Part shown: positions 1-8,699 of the stretch, in pieces | Position numbering within the stretch: position 1 is the first letter of the stretch | Layout: the number at the start of each line of letters is the position of its first letter | DNA from: Holophaga foetida DSM 6591 | GTDB lineage: Bacteria > Acidobacteriota > Holophagae > Holophagales > Holophagaceae | Assembly (NCBI RefSeq): GCF_000242615.2 | Contig: NZ_KI912268.1 | Location: forward strand, 647,443 to 711,442 | DNA length: 64,000 nt | Direction: 5' to 3' | The notes under the pieces: generated by a model | What the model saw: the letters and a program-made list of their open reading frames with translations, nothing else | Told to the model about the DNA's origin: nothing | The model's database searches: none | Made by a program: the position numbers and the translations under genes

Positions 1-164
1 GGGATCGTCCCGGCCCCGGTGCCAGCGGCCACCACCTGAGCCGCACCCAGTGGGGTGTCCTCCGCTTCGGCCTACGGCCTACGCTCCAGACACCCCACGG
101 GCTCATACAACAAGGGGGTCAATATTCGTGTCGCCGGGTGGGTTAATTTTCATGTCGCTTGACA
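1..164 (+). mobile_element. Right end of an IS21-like insertion sequence (partial)
   Basis: No intact gene is visible here. Two imperfect direct copies of a 19-bp motif (116-134 and 140-158, 16 of 19 identical, both of the form GGGTnAATnTTCnTGTCGC) lie 24 bp apart and are followed by a CA dinucleotide at 163-164. Tandem terminal repeats and a terminal CA are typical of IS21-family ends, so this is probably the last part of an istAB element whose genes lie off the window. The assignment rests on recall of the end structure only. Confidence 0.4.
50..98 (+). terminator. Hairpin inside the IS21-like end
   Basis: A perfect 10-bp stem (50-59 GTGGGGTGTC, 89-98 GACACCCCAC) encloses a GC-rich loop that repeats CGGCCTACG. 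It would end transcription coming from an upstream transposition gene, but there is no T-run after it. Confidence 0.35.
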
Positions 165-240
165 GTCGTCTGGCGATGCGTCAACATCGCGATGACCAAG
201 GAGCCTTCATTTACATGGAATTGCTAGCTTTCTTACTGCG

Positions 241-444
241 CGGGCCCGCCACACGGCGCCACCCCCGCCGCGGAGCGGCTTCGTTCAACTCGCCATAATC
301 GTTTATCACGTCCTCAACCGCATGGAGCCCTTCCATGAGCCCAGTCGCCAGAACTCCGATCCAGCCCGCCGTCAGCGAGCCATCCGGAAACACCTCCGCG
401 AGCTGCAGCACCTCGGCTACCAGCTACCCAGCCAGGAACACTGA
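241..444 (+). pseudogene. Transposase C-terminal remnant (IS110-like)
   Basis: The frame ending at TGA 442-444 reads as a transposase tail: an aliphatic stretch running into VYHVLNRMEPF, then an Arg-rich helix (RRQRAIRKHLREL) and a final HLGYQL. This resembles the C-terminal segment of IS110/IS1111 transposases. Upstream of about 240 the frame loses similarity and no start is visible, so only the last 50-65 codons survive. It lies between other mobile-element debris. Family assignment is tentative. Confidence 0.45.
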
Positions 445-480
445 TAACTGCCCTCATGGCATCAGTTCAACCTGGCTTTC

Positions 481-855
481 ATGACAGGCCCCATCATTGA
501 GGATCAAATGCAAGTTAGCGACACCAAAGTAATCGGGTATTTTGCTTATCGATCATCCGTCGATGTCATCTGCGTTGATGTTGATGCCTGCTTGATAGTC
601 GACTCTGAAGAGATAATGAATTCCCATGTTAGGCAAAACCTGGCTGAACACTCTGGTCGCCTCAAAATCAAGAAAACTAGATTCGGCGAAATCTATACCG
701 GATTAATGCTTGGTGCTGCTTATTCCTTTGATGAGCCTTCCTATTCACGATTTTACCCACTCGCACTCGCAGCAGGTTTGTCGGTTGAAAAGGCAGATTT
801 TAGACAGGCTCAATCCAGTGGATTTCACTTTTTCACAGTTCGTATAGCCAAATGA
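481..855 (+). CDS. Hypothetical protein, possible gene-cassette ORF
   Basis: A 124-residue ORF of unknown function. An alternative Met lies at 508 (MQVSDTK). Base composition is clearly lower in GC than the rest of the window and codon use is AT-rich, which suggests foreign origin. The predicted protein is soluble and mixed alpha/beta, with no signal peptide or recognised motif. Its stop codon is followed within 10 bp by a sequence resembling the left half of an integron attC site, the usual layout of a gene cassette. It sits between an IS110-like remnant and an intact ISAs1 element. No SD is obvious, so expression is uncertain. Confidence 0.45.
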   Translation: MTGPIIEDQMQVSDTKVIGYFAYRSSVDVICVDVDACLIVDSEEIMNSHVRQNLAEHSGRLKIKKTRFGEIYTGLMLGAAYSFDEPSYSRFYPLALAAGLSVEKADFRQAQSSGFHFFTVRIAK

Positions 856-864
856 ACGTCCCCG

Positions 865-888
865 GCCTAACATTTTGTTCAACCCGGA
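865..888 (+). other. attC-like half site
   Basis: GCCTAAC (865-871) fits the inverse core RYYYAAC of integron attC sites. It is followed by a 5-nt spacer and GTTCAAC, like the second box of a classical 59-base element. The complementary right half (GTTAGGC side) was not found before the IS at 999, so the site is truncated or coincidental. Confidence 0.3.
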
Positions 889-988
889 CCCAACAGCCAC
901 TATCTGCTAATCCTTTGTCTCGGTATCGGTTCTTTGGCAATATTGGCAATAGTTATTTTGTTATAATTCCCAACCCCCTGTTCAACCC

Positions 989-998
989 GGGCCCAACC
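989..998. repeat. Target-site duplication, left copy
   Basis: GGGCCCAACC here is repeated exactly at 2312-2321, directly flanking the two ends of the ISAs1 element. A 10-bp duplication is in the range known for this family (8-10 bp). Confidence 0.92.
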
Positions 999-2311
999 CA
1001 GGGCCACCGCATGATGGAATTATTAGATAGAGGTCGTCTCTCCATAGTGTGGGAATCCAAGCAAAGCAGCCATACGATAATCCGGCGACATGGCGGCCTG
1101 CATCCTGCGGAACTTGATGCTTCCCATGGGGTTCGGGTCCTGCCGGAGGAGATTCAGCACGATATGGCGGAGGACCGCGCTGCACTCAGGGCCGCTTCCC
1201 TTCCGAGTCCGATTGGCATCTTCCCGAAATGCCACATCGAGAACCCAGTGGAGCTTGTTCTCGATGCCCCAATGATGGCGGGCGGCCGAACCAATAGCCT
1301 CGGCTTGGGTCATGGGCAAGGTGGTGATGTAGAACCGTTCTTCCAGGGCAGGCTTGCCGTCGCGCATGGATTCTGAGTGGATTCGCGTGATCGTCTCCAG
1401 TTTGGGCCATTCCAGGAGGATGTCCTCCGGGAGTTGCTCAACGGCATCAAGGGTGGTCACGCGGCGCCGCTCATGTCTGCCACGTCGAGACTCCAAGGAT
1501 TCGGCGCTGCCGTGGGCAGTACCAGCCAGATTGGCATCCAGCCGCTCGAAGCATACCTTGATGGCCTTGTGGAGGCGCTCCTGGTTGCCCTTGACGGCCA
1601 GAAGGTAGTCGGCCTTCTTGGCCACGATCCCCTTGGCGATTCCCTTCTGGCACCCCATGGCGTCAATCGTCACGATGCACCCTTTCAGATCCAGAACCTT
1701 GAGGAGTGCGGGAATAGCTGTGATCTCGTTGCTCTTTTCGTTGACGGCGCATTGTCCAAGCACCATATGGTTCGCAGAGGACCAAGCGCTGACCATGTGC
1801 AGGGCCGACTTACCGGCTGTAAGCGATGCCCGGAGAGTCTTGCCATCCAGGGCCACAACATCCCCAGGAACCTTCTTCCGTACGTCGCGAACCCAGGAGA
1901 GGAAGCACTCTGTGAAGGCCTTGGGGTCGAGCAGGATGAACACCCGGTTGATCGTGTCGGCGCTTGGCACACCGTTGGGCAGCGAGAGAAAGGTTCTGAG
2001 CCATGCCTCCTGCGACTTGGCGAAGCGGTGGATGTCCTCCCAGCTGTCAGCACCACAGAGAACGGCCAGGACGGCGATGAGAATGATGTCGAGAAGGAGG
2101 TGCCGCTGACCACGCATGCTCCGGGGATCGGGCAACGATTCGAGGTGATCGACGAGGCTTCTGGCTTTGGTTCCCATGGGAAGATCTCCATAGAACGTCA
2201 TGCCATAGCTGGCTATAAAGTACAAGTATCAAATGGGCACTTCCGGTTGAATTACGCGGAATCTAGCCGATTTGATCGATTTTGTAATGATTGGTACATG
2301 CGGCGGCCCTG
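999..2311 (-). mobile_element. Intact ISAs1-family insertion sequence
   Basis: A complete 1313-bp element. The left end begins CAGGGCCACCGCATG (999) and the right end is its inverse with one mismatch, ending at 2311, giving 14/15-bp terminal inverted repeats. A perfect 10-bp target duplication flanks it. It carries one transposase gene in the reverse direction. The intact ends, duplication and ORF point to a recent insertion. It landed inside the last codons of the reverse-strand gene that now ends at 2263. Confidence 0.93.
1023..2177 (-). CDS. ISAs1-family DDE transposase
   Basis: About 384 residues, the usual size for the family. The start chosen is MGTKARSLVDHL, which has GGAG 8 nt upstream; a longer frame to 2225 adds an atypical N-terminus. 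The N-terminal H-repeat-associated region (RGQRHLLLDIILIAVLAVL) is followed by the RNase H-like catalytic core. The probable DDE residues are Asp in VVALDGKT, Asp in VTIDAMG and Glu in WGIENKLHW. No frameshift or stop interrupts it, so it should be active. It catalyses cut-and-paste movement of the surrounding element through the 15-bp ends. Confidence 0.93.
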   Translation of the reverse strand: MGTKARSLVDHLESLPDPRSMRGQRHLLLDIILIAVLAVLCGADSWEDIHRFAKSQEAWLRTFLSLPNGVPSADTINRVFILLDPKAFTECFLSWVRDVRKKVPGDVVALDGKTLRASLTAGKSALHMVSAWSSANHMVLGQCAVNEKSNEITAIPALLKVLDLKGCIVTIDAMGCQKGIAKGIVAKKADYLLAVKGNQERLHKAIKVCFERLDANLAGTAHGSAESLESRRGRHERRRVTTLDAVEQLPEDILLEWPKLETITRIHSESMRDGKPALEERFYITTLPMTQAEAIGSAARHHWGIENKLHWVLDVAFREDANRTRKGSGPECSAVLRHIVLNLLRQDPNPMGSIKFRRMQAAMSPDYRMAALLGFPHYGETTSI

Positions 2312-2934
2312 GGGCCCAACCCGAGCAGGCCCCAAGCTTCGCACACCGCCAGACTCCAGTGGTGCTCCCAGGCCCGCTTCCACACGAAGCTTCCGGGCTG
2401 GATCTGGGCTTCCCTGAGCCTGGTTTCCAGCCCCTGGGTCAAGGAGGCCTTGAGCCCCGGAGCCAGCTTTTCTTCCGCCAGGGCCACCAGCTCCTGGTGG
2501 GCCTTCTGTTCTGCGTCGAAGTGGTCGAGGTAGCCCGGGGCATCAGGGCCAGGGGCGCTCATCTTCAGGCGGCCCCAGGCTTCAAAGGCAGTCCGGGCCT
2601 TGGGATCGGAGCGCAGGGGTTCCTTGACCCTTTCCCAGCCCTCGACCTTGGGGGCCTCCACCCCGGCCCGCTGGAGGGATTCCCGCAGCTTCATGGCCTT
2701 GGCCACATCCTTTTCCAGGTGGGAGAGGGCCACGAAACCCCGAGCCTTGGGGCGCGCAGCCCGACGCTCGAAGTAGGTTCCCATGCAGCCCACCAAAGTC
2801 TCTGCGGGAAGCCCCGCCGCATCCCATTTCTGGAGTGTGGCAAAGTCCTCCCGGCTCAAGAACGCGCTCCTTCCGTGCAGGTGAAAGGCCCACTCGGCCT
2901 CGATCCAATCCAGTTCCTCTCGGGTATAGCTCAC
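2263..2934 (-). CDS. Hypothetical protein with C-terminus altered by the IS
   Basis: A 223-residue soluble, helical, charged protein of no recognised family. The start is GTG at 2934 with AAGGA 5 nt upstream. The last 15 or so residues (from RAAACTNH) are encoded by the inserted ISAs1 element. Joining the flanks across the insertion gives ...GLLGLGPG followed by TGA at 982-984, so only about two native residues were lost and roughly 15 foreign ones gained. The protein is probably still functional. It is divergent from map. Function unknown. Confidence 0.7.
   Translation of the reverse strand: MSYTREELDWIEAEWAFHLHGRSAFLSREDFATLQKWDAAGLPAETLVGCMGTYFERRAARPKARGFVALSHLEKDVAKAMKLRESLQRAGVEAPKVEGWERVKEPLRSDPKARTAFEAWGRLKMSAPGPDAPGYLDHFDAEQKAHQELVALAEEKLAPGLKASLTQGLETRLREAQIQPGSFVWKRAWEHHWSLAVCEAWGLLGLGPRAAACTNHYKIDQIG
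2312..2321. repeat. Target-site duplication, right copy
   Basis: GGGCCCAACC, identical to 989-998. Removing the IS and one copy restores the original 3' end of the neighbouring reverse-strand gene. Confidence 0.92.
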
Positions 2935-3030
2935 TGAAATCCTTTTCCAAGTACAGAGCCATTGTATCGGGGGAAAGGGCCCGCCTCCCGATGACAGCCC
3001 GAGCGGCTAGACTATTCAGGAAGGGAGCTC

Positions 3031-3819
3031 ATGGTGGCCATTCGCGAACGGATCAAACTGAAAAGCAAACGCGAGATCGAGAAGATGCGCGAAGCGGGAC
3101 GCCTGACGGCGAATGCCCTGCGCATGGCCGCCCGCGCCGCCAAGCCCGGCGCCACCCTCCTGGAGATCGACAAGATTGCGGAGCTCTACATCCGCAAGAA
3201 CGGCGGCACGCCCGGCTTCAAGGGCTACCACGGCTTCCCCGGCACCCTTTGCATGTCCGTCAATGATCGTGTCGTGCACGGCATCCCAACCAGCTACGTG
3301 CTCCAGGAGGGCGATATCCTCGCCATTGATTGCGGCGCCAAGCTGGACGGCTGGCACGGCGACACCTGCCTCACCGTCGGCGTGGGCCAGATCAGCGAGG
3401 AGGCCAAACGCCTGATCCTCACCACCAAGGAGGCCATGGAGCTGGCCTTCGGCTACTGCAAGGTGGGCTACCGCCTTGGCGACATGTCCTCGGCTGTGCA
3501 GAAATACGCTGAGGAGCGGGGCTACTCCATCGTCCGGGAATACATCGGGCACGGCCTGGGCCGGGAACTCCACGAGGATCCCCAGGTGGTCTTCGCTGAG
3601 CAGCGCCCAGGAACCGGCTTCCGCATGGATGTGGGCATGACCATCACCATCGAGCCCATCCTGAACGCGGGCACCCACCGCTGCCTCGTGGAACCCGACG
3701 GCTGGACCGTGCGCACCGCCGACGGTCAGCTCAGCGCCCAGTTCGAGCACACCGTGGCCATCACCTCCGGTGAGGCGGACATCCTGAGCCTGCCGGATCC
3801 CGAGCTGGAACTGGCCTGA
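3031..3819 (+). CDS. map: Methionine aminopeptidase, type I
   Basis: Removes the initiator Met from nascent cytosolic proteins. At 262 residues it has type I size and lacks the type II insert. All five metal ligands of the pita-bread fold are present: Asp100, Asp111 (GDT), His174 (YIGHGLG), Glu208 (TIEP) and Glu239 (FEHT). His83 matches the substrate-contact His. The start ATG has GGGAG 3-7 nt upstream and a TAGACT -10-like box at 3008-3013. The stop overlaps the ispE start (TGATG), so the two are co-transcribed. Confidence 0.97.
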   Translation: MVAIRERIKLKSKREIEKMREAGRLTANALRMAARAAKPGATLLEIDKIAELYIRKNGGTPGFKGYHGFPGTLCMSVNDRVVHGIPTSYVLQEGDILAIDCGAKLDGWHGDTCLTVGVGQISEEAKRLILTTKEAMELAFGYCKVGYRLGDMSSAVQKYAEERGYSIVREYIGHGLGRELHEDPQVVFAEQRPGTGFRMDVGMTITIEPILNAGTHRCLVEPDGWTVRTADGQLSAQFEHTVAITSGEADILSLPDPELELA

Positions 3820-4658
3820 TGCCTCTGCGAGTCAAGGCCCCGGCCAAGCTGAACCGCTTCCTGGCGATCCTGGGACGGCGGGCGGATGGCTTCCATGAGA
3901 TGGAGCTGGTCACCACGGTCCTGGAGGGTGTCGAAGAACTGGCTGACACCCTGGAGGCCGAGAAGGCCGGGGCCCTGAGCCTGACGCTCACCGGACCCAC
4001 TTCCGCGGGCCTGACGGTGGACGAGTCCAACCTGGTGCTGAGAGCCTGGCGCCTCCTGGAACGGGAGGCAGGGCGCTCCCTGCCCGCCGCCCTGCGCCTG
4101 GAGAAGCGGATCCCCCACGGAGCGGGCCTGGGGGGCGGCAGCAGCGACGCCGCCGCAGCCCTGCGCCTGGGTAATGAACTCTACGACCTGGGCTTGCCCC
4201 AGAGCACCCTCCTGGGCCTGGGCGCGGAACTGGGCAGCGATGTCCCCCTTTTCACCCTGGGGGGCACCGTACTGGGCCTGGGTCGAGGCGAACGGGTCTT
4301 CCCCCTGCGCCCCGTCCCCCTGGAACCCATGCTCATCGTGAATCCAGGACTCCACATTCCCACCCCGGCGGTCTTCCGGGCCCTGACCCAGGTCCGCTAT
4401 CCCATGCCCGAGGCCTGCCCCAGCCTGCCCGCTGGCGGAACCCCTCCCTGGAGGAACGATCTGACGGGAGCCTCCATCTGGGTCTGCCCTGAATTGGCGG
4501 ATCTGCGCTTGGAACTCATGGAACTGGGGGGCGAGCCCCTGCTCTGCGGCTCGGGATCCTCCTGGGCGGCGCGGTTCACGAATGATGCGGTCCGGGACCG
4601 GGGAATTGACCTGCTGACCCAGAGACACCCGGAGTGGGGAATCTGGGCCATCGGATAG
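3819..4658 (+). CDS. ispE: 4-diphosphocytidyl-2-C-methyl-D-erythritol kinase
   Basis: Phosphorylates the 2-hydroxyl of CDP-ME in the MEP pathway to isoprenoids. This 279-residue GHMP-superfamily kinase has the ATP-binding glycine loop (PHGAGLGGGSSDAAAA, about 99-114), an N-terminal KAPAKLNRFL segment with the catalytic-region Lys10, and Asp141 in the GSDVPLF motif. It begins inside the map stop codon, implying translational coupling. No other MEP gene lies nearby. Confidence 0.95.
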   Translation: MPLRVKAPAKLNRFLAILGRRADGFHEMELVTTVLEGVEELADTLEAEKAGALSLTLTGPTSAGLTVDESNLVLRAWRLLEREAGRSLPAALRLEKRIPHGAGLGGGSSDAAAALRLGNELYDLGLPQSTLLGLGAELGSDVPLFTLGGTVLGLGRGERVFPLRPVPLEPMLIVNPGLHIPTPAVFRALTQVRYPMPEACPSLPAGGTPPWRNDLTGASIWVCPELADLRLELMELGGEPLLCGSGSSWAARFTNDAVRDRGIDLLTQRHPEWGIWAIG

Positions 4659-4718
4659 CATCCAAGCCTCGCCAGCCACGTTCCCGCGCGCTAGAATGAA
4701 CGTTTTGCGCGGGTTCCC

Positions 4719-5660
4719 ATGCATGTACAAGAACTGATCCTGAGACTTCAGCGGTACTGGGCAGACAGGGGCTGTCTGGTGGGCCAGCCCTATGACATCG
4801 AGAAGGGTGCGGGCACCATGAATCCGCTGACCTTCTTCGGCGCCCTGGGCTCCAAGCCCTGGAACGTCGCGTACGTGGAACCCTCCCGGCGGCCCAGCGA
4901 CGGCCGCTACGGGGACAACCCCTTCCGCCTCTACAAGCACCACCAGTTCCAGGTCATCCTCAAGCCCTCGCCCGCCAAGGTGCAGGAGATGTACATCGAG
5001 AGCCTGGAAGCCCTGGGCATCGACATGAGCAAGCACGACCTCCGCTTCGAGGAGGACAACTGGGAATCCCCCACTCTCGGGGCCTGGGGCGTGGGCTGGC
5101 AGGTGGTGCTGGACGGCATGGAGATCAGCCAGTTCACCTACTTCCAGCAGGTGGCGGGCTTTGATTGCAAGCCGGTCTGCGCCGAGCTGACTTACGGCAT
5201 CGAGCGCATCTGCATGTTCCTCACGGGCATCGACAACATCTTCGACCTCACCTGGGGCGATGTGAAGACCGATGACGGCGTGTTCCCCATCAGCTACGGG
5301 GAGGTCCGCCACCGCGAGGAGTTCGAGCTCTCCGCCTACAGCTTCGAGCACGCCAATCTGGACCTGCACTGGATGCTCTTTTCCGAATACGAGAAGGAAG
5401 GCTGGCGCCTGGTCAAGGAGATCGGCCACTACCTCTCGGCCTACGAACAGACCCTCAAGCTCAGCCACACCTTCAACGTCCTGAATGCCCGGGGCGCCAT
5501 CTCCACCACCGAGCGCCCCGGCATCATCAAGCGGGTGCGGGATCTGGCGGTGGCCTGCGCCAAGGGTTACCTCGAACACCAGGAGAAGGAACTGATCAAC
5601 GCGGAGGGCGCGGAGAAAAAAAGCAAGGGCGCTGAGGAAAGCAAGGAGGTGAAGGGATGA
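4719..5660 (+). CDS. glyQ: Glycyl-tRNA synthetase alpha subunit
   Basis: Catalytic subunit of the alpha2beta2 bacterial class II glycyl-tRNA synthetase, charging tRNA-Gly in the cytoplasm. The 313 residues contain the class II core, with QRYWADRGC near the N-terminus and the highly conserved [11 protein letters not shown] and [14 protein letters not shown] blocks. The C-terminal 20 or so residues form a low-complexity Lys/Glu tail. A TAGAAT -10-like box lies at 4692-4697. The stop overlaps the glyS start (ATGA), so the subunits are translationally coupled. No T-box fits in the 60-bp upstream gap. Confidence 0.97.
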   Translation: MHVQELILRLQRYWADRGCLVGQPYDIEKGAGTMNPLTFFGALGSKPWNVAYVEPSRRPSDGRYGDNPFRLYKHHQFQVILKPSPAKVQEMYIESLEALGIDMSKHDLRFEEDNWESPTLGAWGVGWQVVLDGMEISQFTYFQQVAGFDCKPVCAELTYGIERICMFLTGIDNIFDLTWGDVKTDDGVFPISYGEVRHREEFELSAYSFEHANLDLHWMLFSEYEKEGWRLVKEIGHYLSAYEQTLKLSHTFNVLNARGAISTTERPGIIKRVRDLAVACAKGYLEHQEKELINAEGAEKKSKGAEESKEVKG

Positions 5661-7723
5661 GCGACATGAAAACCCTCTTGCTGGAACTGCACTGCGAAGA
5701 GATTCCAGCGCGCTTCCTGAAGCCCCTGACCCAGGATTTTTCGACCGCCTTCACCAAGTGGGCCGAAGGTGAAAAGCTGGGCTATGAGGGCATCACGCCT
5801 TACTATTCTCCCCGCAAGCTCAGCTGGAACATCTCGGATCTGCCTGTGGCCCAGGCCGACCAGACCGAGCTTCAGGTGGGTCCGCCCCAGCGCATGTGCG
5901 TGGATGAGGGCGGCAAGCCCACGGTCCAGGGGCAGAAGTTCGCCGAGAAGTGGGGCGTGGGCTTCGAGACCGTGCGCTTCGAGCAGCCCGCGGGCAAGAA
6001 GGAGCCCTGCGCCGTGGTGGAGCTGACCCGCAAGGGCCGTCCCACCCTGGACCTGCTGGTGGAGGCCCTTCCCCGCCTGATCGCGGGCCTCCACGTCCCC
6101 AAGGCCATGCGCTGGGGGAACAGCAGCTTCGAGTTCGTGCGCCCCGTGCGCAACGTCCTCTGCCTCTTCGGCAAGGATGTGGTCCCCATCGAGATCGATG
6201 GCGTGAAGGCCACCGCCTCCACCTGGGGCCACCGGCTCTACCACATGGAACACCCCAAGCCCATCAAGGTGGAGCGTCCCAAGGAGTATGTCGAAGCCCT
6301 CAAGGCGGCCGGTGTAGTGGTCTCCTTCTCCGAGCGCCGCCGCATCCTGGAAGGGCAGCTCAACGAGCTGGCCGCCCAGACCGGAGGCCAAGTGGTAAAG
6401 GACGAGGAGCTGCTGGACACCCTGGCGGAGATCGTCGAGTGTCCCCGGGCCCTGCGCGGTGAGTTCCCTCCCGAGTTCATGGAGCTCCCCAAGGAGGTGC
6501 TGGTCACCAGCCTCAAGGAGCACCAGAAGTCCTTCTGCATCGAGAAGACCGACGGCACGGACCTCCTGCCCTTCTTCCTCACCGTGGCCAACCGCGATGA
6601 CGACCCGGCGGGCTTCATCAAGGCGGGCAACGAGTGGGTGCTCAAGGCCCGGCTCTACGACGCCCGGTTCTTCTTCGCCGAGGATCGCCGCACCCCCCTT
6701 CAGGACCGCCTGGAAAAGCTCAAGCAGCTCACCTTCCATCGCGAGCTGGGCAGCTACTTGGAGAAGACCGAGCGCATCCAGGCCATCGCCACGGGCCTGG
6801 CCCACGCCCTCCGGCTGGACTTCGCCCAGGCGGACCACGCCGCCCGCCTCTCCAAGGCGGACCTCATGACCCTCATGGTCGGGGAATTTCCCGAGCTCCA
6901 GGGCGTCATGGGCGGTGAGTATCTTAAGCACGAAGGCGAGCCCGAGGCAGTCTGGAAGGCCGTCAAGGAGCACTACCACCCCGTGAGCGCCGAGGACGCC
7001 ATCCCCTCCACCCCCATGGGCGGCCTCCTGGCCGTGGCCGACAAGCTGGACACCGTGGCGGGCTGCTTCGCCATCGGCCAGATCCCAAGCGGTTCTAAGG
7101 ACCCCCTGGCCCTGCGCCGGGCCGGCATCGGCATCACCCGCATCCTCTGGGAGCAGGGCTGGACCCTTTCGGTGGAAGCCCTGGTGGACCTGGGCCTGAA
7201 GGCCGTGGCCAACCGCGCCTCCAAACCCCTGCCCGAGACCCGGGAGGCCCTCCTGGGCTTCTTCAAGGACCGCGTGGCCTACCAGCTCGAAGTGGCGGGA
7301 TACGCCGGAGCGGTGCGCCGCAGCGCCCTGGCCATCGGCTGGAGCGATCTGGTGGACCTCAAGGCCCGCTGCGAGGCACTCTCGGCCTTTGCGGAGGACG
7401 AACGCTTCGCCTCCCTGGCCCAGAGCGCCAAGCGCATCGGGAACATCCTCAAGGATGAGGCCCCTGCGGATGCCTTCGAGGCTTCCGTCCTCCAGGTGAC
7501 CGAGGAGAAGGCCCTGGCCGAGCACCTGGGCCGCATCGAGGCCGCCTCGGATCAGGCGACCCTCCTGGCCGCCCTGGCGGAACTGGCCCAGCCCCTGGCG
7601 GCCTTCTTCGATGCCGTCATGGTGAAGTGCGAAGACGCAGCCCTGCGCGGTGCCCGCCTATCCCTGCTCCACCGCCTGCGTAAGGCCTTCATGCGGGTGG
7701 CCGACTTCAGCCTGTGGCAGTAG
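5657..7723 (+). CDS. glyS: Glycyl-tRNA synthetase beta subunit
   Basis: Binds tRNA-Gly and completes the heterotetrameric synthetase with GlyQ. At 688 residues it has normal family length. The N-terminus [15 protein letters not shown] is the diagnostic beta-subunit opening. A degenerate HD-like central part and a C-terminal anticodon-binding DALR-like region follow. GGAGGTGAAGGG lies just before the ATG, inside the glyQ tail. A strong hairpin 20 bp downstream ends the unit. Confidence 0.96.
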   Translation: MSDMKTLLLELHCEEIPARFLKPLTQDFSTAFTKWAEGEKLGYEGITPYYSPRKLSWNISDLPVAQADQTELQVGPPQRMCVDEGGKPTVQGQKFAEKWGVGFETVRFEQPAGKKEPCAVVELTRKGRPTLDLLVEALPRLIAGLHVPKAMRWGNSSFEFVRPVRNVLCLFGKDVVPIEIDGVKATASTWGHRLYHMEHPKPIKVERPKEYVEALKAAGVVVSFSERRRILEGQLNELAAQTGGQVVKDEELLDTLAEIVECPRALRGEFPPEFMELPKEVLVTSLKEHQKSFCIEKTDGTDLLPFFLTVANRDDDPAGFIKAGNEWVLKARLYDARFFFAEDRRTPLQDRLEKLKQLTFHRELGSYLEKTERIQAIATGLAHALRLDFAQADHAARLSKADLMTLMVGEFPELQGVMGGEYLKHEGEPEAVWKAVKEHYHPVSAEDAIPSTPMGGLLAVADKLDTVAGCFAIGQIPSGSKDPLALRRAGIGITRILWEQGWTLSVEALVDLGLKAVANRASKPLPETREALLGFFKDRVAYQLEVAGYAGAVRRSALAIGWSDLVDLKARCEALSAFAEDERFASLAQSAKRIGNILKDEAPADAFEASVLQVTEEKALAEHLGRIEAASDQATLLAALAELAQPLAAFFDAVMVKCEDAALRGARLSLLHRLRKAFMRVADFSLWQ

Positions 7724-7743
7724 ACCACGAAGGACACGAAGAG

Positions 7744-7766
7744 CGCCCCCGTCCGGGGGCGTTCTT
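7744..7766 (+). terminator. Terminator of glyQS
   Basis: CGCCCCC (7744-7750) and GGGGGCG (7755-7761) pair around a 4-nt loop and are followed by TTCTT. The hairpin sits between inverted copies of an ACACGAAG motif (just upstream and at about 7797-7804). Confidence 0.75.
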
Positions 7767-7819
7767 CATATGCTCCCCTTCCTCACCTTTGTGTGCTTCG
7801 TGTTCCCCCCGAGGCTATG

Positions 7820-8428
7820 ATGGTCCCCATGTCCAACCGATTCGATAACGCCGCCGCCTCCTGGGACGCCGAGACCCGCCGGGTCCAGATGGCCCAGGGG
7901 GTCCAGACTGCCCTCAGGGAATCCCTGAACCTGTCCCCCGACATGGATCTACTGGACTTCGGGTGCGGCACCGGGCTCTTCAGCCTGGAGCTCCGCCCCC
8001 TGGTCCGCTCCCTAACCGGGGCCGACACCTCCCAGCCCATGCTGGAGGTCTTCAGCCAGAAGGCCCAGGCCAAGGGCCTTGAGGTGCGGACCCGTCATCT
8101 GAAGGGCACCGAGGGACTGGGCGGCCCCTACCACCTAGTCCTCAGCAGCATGGCCCTGCATCACGTCCCGGAACTGGCACCGGTCTTCCAGGCCATCCAC
8201 GCCGCCCTGGCCCCTGGCGGCCGGATTGCCCTGGCGGATCTCGACTCCGAGGACGGCTCGTTCCACGGCCCATCCGACGATGTCTTCCATCTGGGCTTCG
8301 AACGCCGCAACCTCATGGAGGCCCTGGCTCGCGAAGGCTTCCATGACCTGCGAGAACGCACGGCCACCACGATGGAGAAGAACGGGAGGACCTTCACCCT
8401 CTTCCTGATCACGGGCGAGAAGGGATGA
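7820..8428 (+). CDS. Class I SAM-dependent methyltransferase
   Basis: A Rossmann-fold methyltransferase of the UbiE/type 11 group, about 203 residues. The SAM motif I is LLDFGCGTGLFSLEL, followed by an acidic end of strand 2 (GADTSQPML) and the post-motif region LSSMALHHVPEL. The start is placed at the second of two adjacent ATGs because GAGG lies 5 nt upstream; ATG 7829 (MSNRFDNAAASWD) is also possible. It is preceded by a terminator and so is probably monocistronic. The substrate cannot be read from sequence. Confidence 0.85.
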   Translation: MVPMSNRFDNAAASWDAETRRVQMAQGVQTALRESLNLSPDMDLLDFGCGTGLFSLELRPLVRSLTGADTSQPMLEVFSQKAQAKGLEVRTRHLKGTEGLGGPYHLVLSSMALHHVPELAPVFQAIHAALAPGGRIALADLDSEDGSFHGPSDDVFHLGFERRNLMEALAREGFHDLRERTATTMEKNGRTFTLFLITGEKG

Positions 8429-8510
8429 GGGCCAGCATGGGCCAGGAAGGCCCGTGGGCAGCACCAGATCGGCTAGACTAGGCTTCCATCAACGATTTCC
8501 GAGGTTCCCC

Positions 8511-8699
8511 ATGCCTTCCTGCCAAGGTGATGCTTCCAAGTGCGCCTGCACCTATCCCGGTTGCCCCCGCAAGGGCAACTGCTGCCAGTGCGTTGACTAC
8601 CACCGCGACAAAGGGGAGCTGCCGGGCTGTTTCTTCAGTGCCGAAGGCGAGCGGACCTACGATCGGTCCAAGGCCAATTTCATCCGGGATTGCCGATAA
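8511..8699 (+). CDS. Small cysteine-rich protein (DUF6485-like)
   Basis: 62 residues with nine Cys arranged as CxC...C...CC..C....C, consistent with a small metal-binding (zinc or Fe-S) protein. The pattern CACTYPGCPRKGNCCQC and a following YHRxxGELPGCFF match a conserved short family of unknown function. The start ATG has GAGG 6 nt upstream and a TAGACT -10-like box at 8474-8479; a longer frame from 8454 lacks support. Its 3' end overlaps the convergent FkbM-type gene by 20 bp. Confidence 0.75.
   Translation: MPSCQGDASKCACTYPGCPRKGNCCQCVDYHRDKGELPGCFFSAEGERTYDRSKANFIRDCR

Noticed and set aside
3726..5579. 617-codon reverse frame over ispE/glyQ
   Set aside because: Antisense of conserved housekeeping genes; it crosses gene boundaries and lacks motifs.
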